NCBI GenBank assembly: GCA_050249235.1
Contig: JBFWQW010000002.1
Span: 18,840-82,839, forward strand
Length of the DNA stretch: 64,000 nt
Source: JAEKLB01 sp050249235
Lineage (GTDB): Bacteria; Actinomycetota; Acidimicrobiia; Acidimicrobiales; CADCSY01
Reading direction: 5' to 3'
Shown: positions 52,230 to 60,031 of the stretch, piece after piece
Layout: each line of letters starts with the position of its first letter
Numbering within the stretch: the first letter of the stretch is position 1
Program-made: the position numbers and the translations under genes
Notes under the pieces: model-generated
Database searches by the model: none
What the model saw: the letters and a program-made list of their open reading frames with translations, nothing else
Told to the model about the DNA's origin: nothing

Positions 52230-53588
52230 TCAGGTGCCGCCGGCGATCGTGATGCCGGCTGCAGCGGCGTGCTCCCAGTCATCGTCGATGTGCACGACGT
52301 CGCGGCCGGCACAGTCCATGAGGGACGCACCGATGGACGCGCGGTAGCCGGACTTGCAGTGGACCCACACCTCGCCGTCGGGGACCTCGTGCTGGTGGCC
52401 TCGAAGCTCGTAGAAGGGGATGTGGACGGCACCGTCGACGTGGGCCTCGCGCCACTCGTCGGGGCGGCGGACGTCGAGCACGACGATCTCGTCCCCGCGT
52501 ACGGCTCGCTCGGCGGCGAGGTCGGCGAAGGTGGCTCGCCGGTAGCTGGAGATCTCGCCGGAGGGCGTGAGGGATGACGGTTCGCCGATGGCGGCGCCGG
52601 CGAGTCGGTCGATGCCGATGCGCACGAGCTGGCGGCGTGCCTCGAGGACCTGGCCGGGATCGTCGCCGATGAGGGTGATGGGCACGTCCCAGGGGACGGT
52701 CCAGCCGAGGTAGGTGGCGAAGGGGTCGGCGAGCTCGATGGCGACGGTGCCGGGGACGTGGCCGGCGGCGTAGGCCTGGCGGGCACGGAGGTCCACGACC
52801 CATTCGCCGTGCTCGAGCCGATGCTGCAACACGGCCGGGTTGACCGGCTGGGGCATCGAGAGGTCGGGTTCGCCGGGGCCGGCGAGGTTCAGCGGTGCCA
52901 TCTGCGCGTAGTAGCGCGGGTAGGCGGTGAGGCCCGCCATGAGCTCGGCGACGAAGGCGTCCTCGGACTTGGTGAGGGCGTTGTTCTGCAGCTTCTCCTT
53001 GCCGATCGTCGACTCGTCGCCCTTGGTCTCCGTCGCCGAGCAGAATGACCCGAAGCCGTGAGTCGGGTACACGACCGTCTCATCCGGGAGCTCAGCAGCG
53101 AGGCGGTGGGCGGAGCGGTGCTGGGCGCGGGTGAGCTCCTCGGTGCGGGTCGGGTCGACGAGGTCGGTGCGGCCCATGGCGCCGAAGAGCACCGAGCCTC
53201 CGGTGAACACGGCGATCGTCTCGCCCTCGACGGCGACGGCGTAGGCGAGGTGCGTCGGGGTGTGGCCGGGCGTGTGGATCGCCGTGATGGCGAGCGCGCC
53301 AGTGCTGATGAGCTCGCCGTCACGGATGCCGTGCCGCTCGAAGTCGACCGGGTCCTCTGCGTTGACCACGTAGGTGGCACCGCACCGTCGGGCGAGGGCG
53401 AGGCCGCCGGTGACGTAGTCGTTGTGGATGTGGGTCTCGAACACATGGGTGATCGGGATGCCGTCGGCGACGGCGAAGATCCGGTCGATGTCGCGCTGGG
53501 GGTCGATGGCGACGGCCACCTCGCCGTCGGTCACCAGGTAGCTCCGGTCCCCGAGCCCCGGGGTCTCCACGATCCGCACGTCTGCCAC
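52230..53588 (-). CDS. Persulfide-dioxygenase-like hydrolase fused to rhodanese domains
   Basis: A 452-aa protein. The N-terminal metallo-beta-lactamase domain has the metal motif THVFETHIHNDYVTGG and HTPGHTPTHLAY, as in ETHE1/Blh persulfide dioxygenases. Two rhodanese-like domains follow: the first (about 255-345) lacks a Cys in the active-site loop, the second has HCKSGYRAS with Cys. The fusion suggests oxidation and transfer of sulfane sulfur from glutathione- or mycothiol-type persulfides. GTG 53588 follows AGGAGG. It lies just after a truncated gene on the same strand. Confidence 0.88.
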   Translation of the reverse strand: MADVRIVETPGLGDRSYLVTDGEVAVAIDPQRDIDRIFAVADGIPITHVFETHIHNDYVTGGLALARRCGATYVVNAEDPVDFERHGIRDGELISTGALAITAIHTPGHTPTHLAYAVAVEGETIAVFTGGSVLFGAMGRTDLVDPTRTEELTRAQHRSAHRLAAELPDETVVYPTHGFGSFCSATETKGDESTIGKEKLQNNALTKSEDAFVAELMAGLTAYPRYYAQMAPLNLAGPGEPDLSMPQPVNPAVLQHRLEHGEWVVDLRARQAYAAGHVPGTVAIELADPFATYLGWTVPWDVPITLIGDDPGQVLEARRQLVRIGIDRLAGAAIGEPSSLTPSGEISSYRRATFADLAAERAVRGDEIVVLDVRRPDEWREAHVDGAVHIPFYELRGHQHEVPDGEVWVHCKSGYRASIGASLMDCAGRDVVHIDDDWEHAAAAGITIAGGT

Positions 53589-53598
53589 GGTGCGCCTC

Positions 53599-53703
53599 CT
53601 AGCCGATCTTCATGAACACCTTCTCGACCCGCTCGAGGTCGTACCCGCTCTCGGCCGCTTCCTCGGGGTGCTGCGGGCTCAGCCTCCGGTCACGCAGCAC
53701 CAG
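53599..53703 (-). pseudogene. Truncated 3' end of an unknown gene upstream of the dioxygenase
   Basis: An open frame ending in TAG at 53601-53599 encodes about 35 residues ending SGYDLERVEKVFMKIG, in the same strand and 10 bp before the start of the persulfide dioxygenase. No start codon with a ribosome site is present and the frame loses coding character upstream. It reads like the C-terminus of a lost operon partner. I cannot name the family. Confidence 0.5.
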
Positions 53704-54105
53704 CTGCGTCCTCGCAGCTACCCCCGGGGATGTCCGTCCAACGCAGCTCCCCGCTCATCCGTCGAGGGGTTCGTCGTGGGCGGCGTGAGGGAGCGGTGCA
53801 GGTACATCGGTGGCCGCACCACCATCGAGGCGGTCGACCCGAACCTCATCGCCACCATCGCCGACAACGATGCACACCGACCTGTCGCGGGGGACGCCAG
53901 CAACCGCATCCGTGCCCGCCACACCGTCGGGACAGCGGAAGACCCAGCGATGCAGGTCAGGGAGGCGAAGCGACGACGACGAGCGCCAACTCACCGGAGC
54001 CGACGCCGCAGGAGGTGCCCGGCGGTGACCGGGTCGGCGAACACACGGACCTGGACCGCACACGACACGACGACGCTGAGCAGGCATCGCCAGCGGCCTT
54101 CCTGT
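53704..54105. other. Intergenic stretch without a recognisable gene
   Basis: Several overlapping frames are open on both strands, but none has a ribosome site, coding-like codon use or a recognisable motif. With the truncated fragments on either side it is probably decayed sequence. No tRNA, terminator or long repeat was found. Confidence 0.55.
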
Positions 54106-54264
54106 TCACGGCCGGCCGATGGGCTCCTGTCCCCTCTTGCGGCCGTAGGGGCAGTGGAGGCAGTCCGTGTGGCAGCAGCGACCCTGGGCGTGACGCTCCC
54201 AGAGCAGGAGCTCGACCTGCTCCATGAGACGGAGCACGTCGTCCTCGTCAGGGACGGCCGTCAT
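54106..54264 (-). CDS. Small Cys-rich protein (CC-x3-C-x2-CPYG)
   Basis: A 52-aa protein ending with QGRCCHTDCLHCPYGRKRGQ. The cluster of four Cys with HCPYG resembles small uncharacterised Cys-rich families such as DUF5522 and would suit a metal or Fe-S site; that match is by memory. ATG 54264 overlaps the TGA of an upstream open frame (ATGA). That frame has no start codon of its own and begins right after the stop of the monooxygenase-fold gene, so the upstream coupling partner may be degraded. Confidence 0.65.
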   Translation of the reverse strand: MTAVPDEDDVLRLMEQVELLLWERHAQGRCCHTDCLHCPYGRKRGQEPIGRP

Positions 54265-54377
54265 CCCTCGACCATCGGCCAGATCGTCCCTTCGGTGTAG
54301 GCCGGCTCGGCGATCCGTCGCGGCAGGTCGCCCGGGTCGCGTGCACGGGCCCCGGGGTTGTGCGCCGAGAGACGGGG

Positions 54378-54668
54378 TCAGCCCACGTTCAGCGGGGCCC
54401 GGGTGGCGTCGTAGCGGTAGAGGTCGTAGGCCACGACCGGCACCTCGAGGTTGCGCTCGTGGATCGCCTGGTGCTCGGCCAGGGCCTCCTCGCTCTCGTA
54501 GCACTCGAACACGTTCACCACCGCCGGGTCGACGGCGTCGGCGCTGATGGCGTAGCCGAGCACGCCGGCCTGGGACCGGTAGGACCGGCTCTGCTCGATC
54601 CGGAGGGCCACGTAGCGGTCCCGGTCCTCGGGGGCGACGGTGATGGTGCCGGCGTAGATCACGATCAT
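54378..54668 (-). CDS. Antibiotic-biosynthesis-monooxygenase-fold protein
   Basis: A 96-aa ferredoxin-like dimeric alpha/beta protein: MIVIYAGTITVAPEDRDRYV, VLGYAISADAVDPAVVNVFE, and CYESEEALAEHQAIHERNLE. This is the ABM/quinol monooxygenase fold (YgiN, ActVA-Orf6 type). The specific substrate cannot be told. ATG 54668 follows GGGAGGG at 5 bp and is chosen over a longer reading. An 80-bp gap separates it from the MoaD/ThiS-like gene upstream on the same strand. Confidence 0.85.
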   Translation of the reverse strand: MIVIYAGTITVAPEDRDRYVALRIEQSRSYRSQAGVLGYAISADAVDPAVVNVFECYESEEALAEHQAIHERNLEVPVVAYDLYRYDATRAPLNVG

Positions 54669-54749
54669 CGGGCCCTCCCGGGGGACGAGCTGCGGCGGCT
54701 TCGTCCGGAGCATGCCCCACCCCCCGGGTGGGCGGCCACCCGTCGCCGG

Positions 54750-55010
54750 TCAGCCCCCGCTGAGGGCCTGCATGATCGTGAGCTCGTCGGTCCGCCCGAC
54801 CGGGGTGGCCAGGTCGCGCACCGGGTCGGGGCCGACCCAGATCTTCAGGTGCTCCCGGAGCCGACCCTGCTCGTCGACCATCCGGAACCGGATGCCGGGG
54901 AAGCGGCGGTCGAGCTCGTCGAGCACCTCGCCCACGGTTGCCCCGCCGGCCTCGACCACCGCCTGCTGGTCGGTGTACGACCGGAGCGGGGTCGGGATCC
55001 GCACGTTCAC
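54750..55010 (-). CDS. MoaD/ThiS-like ubiquitin-fold protein ending in Gly-Gly
   Basis: An 86-aa beta-grasp protein: VNVRIPTPLRSYTDQQAVVE, GATVGEVLDELDRRFPGIR, and a C-terminus TDELTIMQALSGG that ends exactly in Gly-Gly, as needed for adenylation and thiocarboxylate formation or conjugation. No MoeB/ThiF or MoaE gene lies near. GTG 55010 overlaps the stop of the BNR-propeller gene (GTGA), so the two are translated together. It could be a sulfur carrier or a small modifier. Confidence 0.88.
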   Translation of the reverse strand: MNVRIPTPLRSYTDQQAVVEAGGATVGEVLDELDRRFPGIRFRMVDEQGRLREHLKIWVGPDPVRDLATPVGRTDELTIMQALSGG

Positions 55011-56107
55011 CCGAGCTCGACCGAGTAGATCTCGGGCAGGTGGCGGGCGATGCTCGACCACGACTCCCCTTCGTCGGCGCTGGCCCACACCTCGCCGCAG
55101 GTGGTGCCGAAGTAGACGCCGACCGGGTCGTCGGCGTCGGTGGTCATCGCCTGGCGCTTGACCGTGAACCAGGCCCGCTCGGGCAGCCCGACCGACTGCG
55201 GCTGCCAGCTGGCGCCGGCATCGCGGGTGACGTAGGCCACCGGGCGACCGTCGACGCTGGTGCGGGGCCAGACGTCGGTGCCGTCCATCGGGAACACCCA
55301 CGCCGTGTCGGGGTCGCGGGGGTGCAGCTCGATCGGGAAACCGATGTCGCCGATCGCCTCGGGCATGTTGTCGCCGATGCGGGTCCAGGTGTCCGCCGGG
55401 CGGTCGAGGCGGTAGATCCCGCAGTGGTTCTGCTGGTAGAGGCGGTCGGGCCGTTGCGGGTGGAGGCGCACGGTGTGCGGGTCGTGACCGAACTCGGGGG
55501 GCGGGTCGGGGAAGAAGTCGGCAGCCACGCCCTTGTTGAGGGGTGCCCAGTCGGTACCGCCGTCGGTTGTCTCGAACACGCCGCCGCCCGACAGGCCGAG
55601 GTAGAGGTGGTCCGGGTCACGAGGGTCGACCAGCACGGAGTGGAGCATCGAGCCGTCGGGCGTGTTCTCCTCCGGCCACTCGCACCACGTCTCCCACATC
55701 GGGTGGTCGTTCCAGCCCGGGACCGGCGACCAGGTGTCGCCGCCGTCCTCCGTCCGGAACAGGCCCTGGGGTGAGGCGCCGCCGGCGTACCAGGTGCCGG
55801 GCTCGTCGGGGTGGCCGGGCGAGAGCCAGAACACCGTGCGCAGGGCCCGGCCCAGGCGGTCGCCGGCGGCGAAGGCGGGTGGCCTCGACGCCTCGGCCCA
55901 GGTGGAGCCGCCGTCGGTCGAGCGCATGACAGTGGGGCCGAGGTGGCCGGTGCTGGCCGCCACGAGGACGTTCCGCCGGTCACGAGGATCGGCGACGGCG
56001 TGGTTGACGATCTGGCCGAAGAACGCCGGCTCGCCGACCGTCCAGGTCCGGCGGTCGTCGCTCGTCACGGGCCACAGCCCCTTGCGGGTTCCCACCAGCA
56101 GCTTCAT
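55007..56107 (-). CDS. BNR-repeat beta-propeller protein (sialidase-like fold)
   Basis: A 366-aa cytosolic protein (no signal peptide; it begins MKLLVGTRKGLWPV) with at least five BNR/Asp-box motifs: STDGGSTW, TEDGGDTW, TTDGGTDW, TRDAGASW and SADEGESW. These fold as a beta-propeller, as in sialidases and photosystem II assembly factors, but no sialidase catalytic Arg triad or Tyr is evident, so a glycosidase name would be an overcall. It overlaps and is coupled to the MoaD/ThiS-like gene, which implies a joint function. Starts ATG 56107. Confidence 0.85.
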   Translation of the reverse strand: MKLLVGTRKGLWPVTSDDRRTWTVGEPAFFGQIVNHAVADPRDRRNVLVAASTGHLGPTVMRSTDGGSTWAEASRPPAFAAGDRLGRALRTVFWLSPGHPDEPGTWYAGGASPQGLFRTEDGGDTWSPVPGWNDHPMWETWCEWPEENTPDGSMLHSVLVDPRDPDHLYLGLSGGGVFETTDGGTDWAPLNKGVAADFFPDPPPEFGHDPHTVRLHPQRPDRLYQQNHCGIYRLDRPADTWTRIGDNMPEAIGDIGFPIELHPRDPDTAWVFPMDGTDVWPRTSVDGRPVAYVTRDAGASWQPQSVGLPERAWFTVKRQAMTTDADDPVGVYFGTTCGEVWASADEGESWSSIARHLPEIYSVELG

Positions 56108-56260
56108 GCGCGCCAGTCTCCCAACCTCGGGCCCCTCGGGGCGACCGCCGATCGGTGTGACGTCGCCCGAGGCCCGAAGTCATCGGCGCGCTCCCCGGCC
56201 GCTCCGGGTGCACGGTTCCTGCACCTGGGTGGAACCTTGAACCCAGAACGGAGGGGCTCG

Positions 56261-56734
56261 TCACCCCCGGCCCCGGTTCGACCCGCTCCGGTCGTCGTCG
56301 TCCGCGTCGTCCAGGGCCTCGAGGAGGGCGGCCAGCTCGGCCCGCTCCGAGGCGGAGAGGCGGGCGCCGGGATGCACGAGCTCGTACTGGCGCGGGGGCA
56401 TCGAGCCCTCCCGGACGGCCTCGGCGGCGTCGTCGAGGTCGGGGTCGCCGGTCGAGAGGTTGAGCTCGTCGCGTCCCCGCTCGACGTCCCGGCGGACCAG
56501 CCACGACATCGGCGCCACCTGGGCGTACCAGGGCCAGTCCGTCTCGTTGCTGTGGCAGTCGTAGCAGGCGCCCCGGACCAGGGCCTCCGCCCGGTCGGAG
56601 GGCCATGCCACCGAGGCCGCCACCGGGGGGTTGGTGCGGTCGTGGCCGTAGGGCACCAGCTGGATGGCCACCAGCACCACCGCGGCCAGCACCGCCGATC
56701 GGCGGACGGCAGGGGCGCGCAGGAGCCGTCTCAT
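56261..56734 (-). CDS. Membrane-anchored heme-binding-domain protein (CYDCH)
   Basis: About 157 aa with one N-terminal membrane helix (AVLAAVVLVAIQLV) and an extracytoplasmic domain with a single c-type heme site CYDCH (in ALVRGACYDCHSNETDWPWY) and the downstream SMPPRQYELVHP with Met and His. This is the pattern of the small haem-bd domain, a predicted cytochrome. The C-terminus is acidic. ATG 56734 is taken as start; GTG 56740 is an alternative, and neither has a clear ribosome site. The partner is unknown. Confidence 0.85.
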   Translation of the reverse strand: MRRLLRAPAVRRSAVLAAVVLVAIQLVPYGHDRTNPPVAASVAWPSDRAEALVRGACYDCHSNETDWPWYAQVAPMSWLVRRDVERGRDELNLSTGDPDLDDAAEAVREGSMPPRQYELVHPGARLSASERAELAALLEALDDADDDDRSGSNRGRG

Positions 56735-56960
56735 CGGCACCGGCCGTACCCGGCCGGGCCCGGGCGACCACCCACCGAACCGGCCTCCCTTCCCGTCCCC
56801 GGGCGCCCCGGTGACCCCGACATCGGTCCGCTGATCAGCCCGCAGTCACTGCCGTTCCTGTGCCCGGCGCCTCCGTCGCCGAGCGGGCGGTGTGCTCGAG
56901 GCTGCCGGCGGCCTCGGTGCCGGGCCGCTCCGGCCCCGGGTACGCCTCTCGGCCGCCCTC

Positions 56961-57770
56961 TCAGGGCGCCAGGTTCCGCTCGTCGGCGACGCCGATCAGG
57001 GTGACCTGGCCGATGCGGCCCTTGGTGTCGTAGAGGTCGACCGACGCGGCCGAGACGCCGTCGGCGGCGGCGCGGGAGCGGCCGTCGAGGCCGAGCCACT
57101 CCCCCTCCGGCAGGCGGGCGAGCGTCATCGTGAGGTCGGCGTTGATGTAGGCGAGGCCGAGGGGCGAGGCGTTGGTCTGGCCGTTGGCCATGTCGGCGGC
57201 CAGCGCGGCCCGCATGAACGGCGAGACGTCCTCGCCGTCGACGAAGGGGCGGGTCTCGCGCACCCAGACCTGGCGCCGCTCGGTGACCTGGCCCCACTCG
57301 GTGATGCCCCGCGACTCCCAGGGCATGCCCCACTCGGCCTGGCCGGGGCGGCGCCGATCCATGGGCTCGATGGCGTCGGGGTCGGGCACCGACCACTCGG
57401 GCGGGAACCAGGTCTCGCCCCGCGGCTCGTGCGACCGGCGCAGGAACACCGTGGTGCCCCGGCAGATCTCGACGCCGCCGGCCACGACCGAGCTGTCGAC
57501 CACCCGGATGCGGCGCCCGTCCCGCACGACCCGGGTGTCGACCCGGGTGGGAGCCATGGTGCCGGGGCGGAACATGTCGACGGTGAGCCGGGCCGGCTGG
57601 AGGTCGGGATCGCCGTGGCGCTCCGCGCCCCAGGCCACGAGGCCGGCGAGGTAGCGACCGTTCAGCGCGTCCGGCGACCACCCGCTACGGGTGAAGTCAC
57701 GGGGCACGAGCAGGTCGCCGTCGCGCTCGAAGGAGGCGGGGAGGGATTCGTCGTCGGGCTCGTCCGGCAC
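56961..57770 (-). CDS. Acyl-CoA thioesterase-like double-hotdog protein
   Basis: A 269-aa protein that resembles the TesB-like/acyl-CoA thioesterase family: LVPRDFTRSGWSPDALNGRY, LTVDMFRPGTMAPTRVDTRV, and in the second half PLGLAYINADLTMTLARLPEG, with an Asp (INADLT) in the usual catalytic place of the second hotdog. This would hydrolyse acyl-CoA and fits the neighbouring acyl-CoA metabolism. The start GTG 57770 is uncertain, since no ribosome site is seen. Confidence 0.78.
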   Translation of the reverse strand: MPDEPDDESLPASFERDGDLLVPRDFTRSGWSPDALNGRYLAGLVAWGAERHGDPDLQPARLTVDMFRPGTMAPTRVDTRVVRDGRRIRVVDSSVVAGGVEICRGTTVFLRRSHEPRGETWFPPEWSVPDPDAIEPMDRRRPGQAEWGMPWESRGITEWGQVTERRQVWVRETRPFVDGEDVSPFMRAALAADMANGQTNASPLGLAYINADLTMTLARLPEGEWLGLDGRSRAAADGVSAASVDLYDTKGRIGQVTLIGVADERNLAP

Positions 57771-57870
57771 GGGGGGCGACGCTACCGGCACCGTCCGCCG
57801 CCCCAGTCGGCCGCTCCCGGGGGTCCGCCTGCACCCGGCCGGCGTGACGCCCCGGGCGACGCGCCGGGGA

Positions 57871-58506
57871 CTAAGCCGGGGACGACGCCGGCTGTGCGGC
57901 CCAGCGGTCGACGATGGTGGCGGACGGCACGACGAAGGCCACGTTCCGGAGCGTGTAGCGGATGGCGGTGGCGGCGTACTCGGGCGGGTCGCTGGCGACG
58001 CAGTCGCTCGGCACCACCACCGTGAAGCCACGGTTGACGGCCTCGATGCAGGTGCCGAGGACGGCGATGTTGAGCGACACGCCGGTGACGACCACCGTGG
58101 TCACCCCCGTGTTGCGGAGGTAGGGCTCGAGCCCGGTGGCGTAGAAGCCGGTGAGGCCCTGCTCACGGCGGAACACCACGTCCTCCGGGCGGGGGGCGAT
58201 GGGCGCCATCACCGGCCCGTGACCGCCGCTGCCGGTCTCGCCGGGCGGCATGCGCAGGTGGACCAGCGTGTTCTGGGCGTAGCCGAAGCCGTCGGGGCGC
58301 CGCTCGTCGGTGCAGTAGTAGATGCGCACGCCCGTCGCCCGGGCGGCGTCGAACAGCCGGGCGCAGTTCTCGACGAGGCCGACCTCGGCGGCCGCCGCGG
58401 CCAGGCCCGGGAGCACCGCGTCGGGGCCGAGGAGGTTCTCCTGGCACTCCATGTTCACCACCGCGCAGCGGGCCGGGTCGAGGTGGGGCGAGACGTCGAG
58501 CGGCAC
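57871..58506 (-). CDS. Isochorismatase-fold protein lacking the catalytic triad
   Basis: A 211-aa cysteine-hydrolase-fold protein: CAVVNMECQENLLG, IYYCTDERR, and VVVTGVSLNIAVLGTC, then EAVNRGFTVVVPSDCVA. In the family the triad is Asp-Lys-Cys. Here the Asp position is Asn18, no Lys is present in the region around residue 113-115 (FRREQGL), and the Cys position is Ala148 (NIAV for NVCV). It is therefore probably not a hydrolase of the usual type. It starts at ATG 58506, 42 bp after the amidase stop on the same strand. Confidence 0.85.
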   Translation of the reverse strand: MPLDVSPHLDPARCAVVNMECQENLLGPDAVLPGLAAAAAEVGLVENCARLFDAARATGVRIYYCTDERRPDGFGYAQNTLVHLRMPPGETGSGGHGPVMAPIAPRPEDVVFRREQGLTGFYATGLEPYLRNTGVTTVVVTGVSLNIAVLGTCIEAVNRGFTVVVPSDCVASDPPEYAATAIRYTLRNVAFVVPSATIVDRWAAQPASSPA

Positions 58507-58548
58507 CGCCGGAGCGTAGGCCGAGGGCCGTCGCCGGGTTCGCCTCCC

Positions 58549-59946
58549 TCAGGAGACGGGCGGGCGCTCGTTGCGGGGGAAGGCGCCCTGGAAGGCGCTG
58601 GCCACCCGGAAGATGGTGGTCTCCATCCCCGGCAGGCCCACCAGCTGGAGCCCGACGGGTAGGCCGTCGACGAACCCGCACGGCACGGAGGCGGCGGGGA
58701 AGCCGAGCCAGTTGAACATGTGCGTGTGGCTCGTGTACACGGGTGCGAACACGCCGTGGGGCGTGAACCGCGACCCGCCGGTGGTCCAGACGTCGGCCCA
58801 CTCCTCCACGGTGCGGGGCAGCAGCTGGGTGGTGGCGCTCAGCAGGAGGTCGTGGCCGCCCAGGACCTTGCGGAAGGTGTCGTAGTTGCGCTTCCGGCTG
58901 TCGAGGGCGTGGGCCCATGCCTCGGGCGCGGGCCGGGGCGGCTTGGGGCCGCCCGTCGGATAGAGGTAGTTGGCCGTGACGAAGCCCGGGAAGAAGTCCT
59001 CCCACGTCTCGGACGTGGTCTCCACGGCGGCACCGAGCGTGCGCAGCCCGAGGGCGGCCTCCCGCACCGCGGCGATCACCCGGGGGCTCTCCTCCTGGGC
59101 GTACATCTCGGTGAAGCCGAAGTCGTCGGTCCAGGCGAAGCGCATGCCGGCCACGCCCTGGTCGAGGTTGGCGAGGTAGTCGGGCGGGTCGGCCTGCTGG
59201 CAGGTGAAGTCGCGCCCGTCGGGGCCGGCCATGGCCTGGAGCATCACGGCCACGTCCTTCACCGTGCGGGCCATCGGGCCCATCGACATCATCATCGGCG
59301 AGTGCTGGGGCGTGTCGTAGTCCGCCCACGGGATGAGGTTGGTGGTTGGATGCAGGCCGACCACACCGGAGTAGGCGGCCGGCAGCCGGGTGGACCCACC
59401 GCCGTCGGTGCCGATGGCGAGGGGGATCAGGCCGGCGGCCGTGGCGGCCGCCCCGCCCGAGCTCGACCAGCCCGGGACCCGGGTCGGGTCCCACGGGTTG
59501 CGGGCCTCGCGGTCCCAGTCGAAGGCCATGACCATCTTGCCCTCGTCGTCGGTGCGCAGGCCGTTCGTGTACATCATCGTGTTGGTGCCGAAGATGACGG
59601 CGCCGGCGTCGCGGAGCCGGCCCACGCCGAGGTTGTCGCGGGTCGAGACCTTCTCCGGGTAGCCGGTGCCGAGGAGCGGGAAGCCGGCTACGGCCACGTG
59701 CTCCTTCACCGAGACCGGGATGCCGTGGAGCGGGCCGAGCTCGTCGCCGGCCAGCACCGCCTTGTCGGCCCGGGCCGCCTGCTGGCGGGCGCCGTCGGCG
59801 TCGAGGACCCGGAACGCCTTGAGCGTCGGGTCGTGCTCCTCGATGCGACCGAGGAAGTGCTCGGTGACCTCCGTCGGCGAGATCTCCTTGGCGCCGATCC
59901 GCTCGCGCAGCCGCCAGGCGGGCTCCCAGGTCAGCTCGTCACCCAT
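58549..59946 (-). CDS. Amidase (amidase-signature family)
   Basis: A 465-aa hydrolase of amides with the Ser-cisSer-Lys triad: Lys in GIPVSVKEHVAVAG, the cis-Ser in GWSSSGGAAATAAGL, and the nucleophile Ser in GTDGGGSTRLPA, followed by GVVGLHPT. The substrate is unknown; amides, nitrile-derived amides or aryl amides are all possible. It heads a two-gene unit with the isochorismatase-fold gene. ATG 59946 starts it, and the stop lies 42 bp before the next gene. Confidence 0.92.
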   Translation of the reverse strand: MGDELTWEPAWRLRERIGAKEISPTEVTEHFLGRIEEHDPTLKAFRVLDADGARQQAARADKAVLAGDELGPLHGIPVSVKEHVAVAGFPLLGTGYPEKVSTRDNLGVGRLRDAGAVIFGTNTMMYTNGLRTDDEGKMVMAFDWDREARNPWDPTRVPGWSSSGGAAATAAGLIPLAIGTDGGGSTRLPAAYSGVVGLHPTTNLIPWADYDTPQHSPMMMSMGPMARTVKDVAVMLQAMAGPDGRDFTCQQADPPDYLANLDQGVAGMRFAWTDDFGFTEMYAQEESPRVIAAVREAALGLRTLGAAVETTSETWEDFFPGFVTANYLYPTGGPKPPRPAPEAWAHALDSRKRNYDTFRKVLGGHDLLLSATTQLLPRTVEEWADVWTTGGSRFTPHGVFAPVYTSHTHMFNWLGFPAASVPCGFVDGLPVGLQLVGLPGMETTIFRVASAFQGAFPRNERPPVS

Positions 59947-60031
59947 GGTCCGCTCCCTCGCTCGAGTCGGGCGGAACGGTAGCCGCGCCGGCCAACGACG
60001 TTCAGGGCGTGCCGGGCGCCGGGGGGGCAGG

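Noticed and set aside
53755..54087. Minus-strand ORF of 110 codons in the eroded region
   Set aside because: There is no ribosome site, no recognisable motif and codon use unlike the neighbours; it is probably decayed sequence.
55007..56107. Naming the BNR protein an exo-alpha-sialidase
   Set aside because: Asp-box repeats alone define the fold, not the activity; the Arg triad and Tyr/Glu nucleophile pair are not evident and there is no signal peptide.
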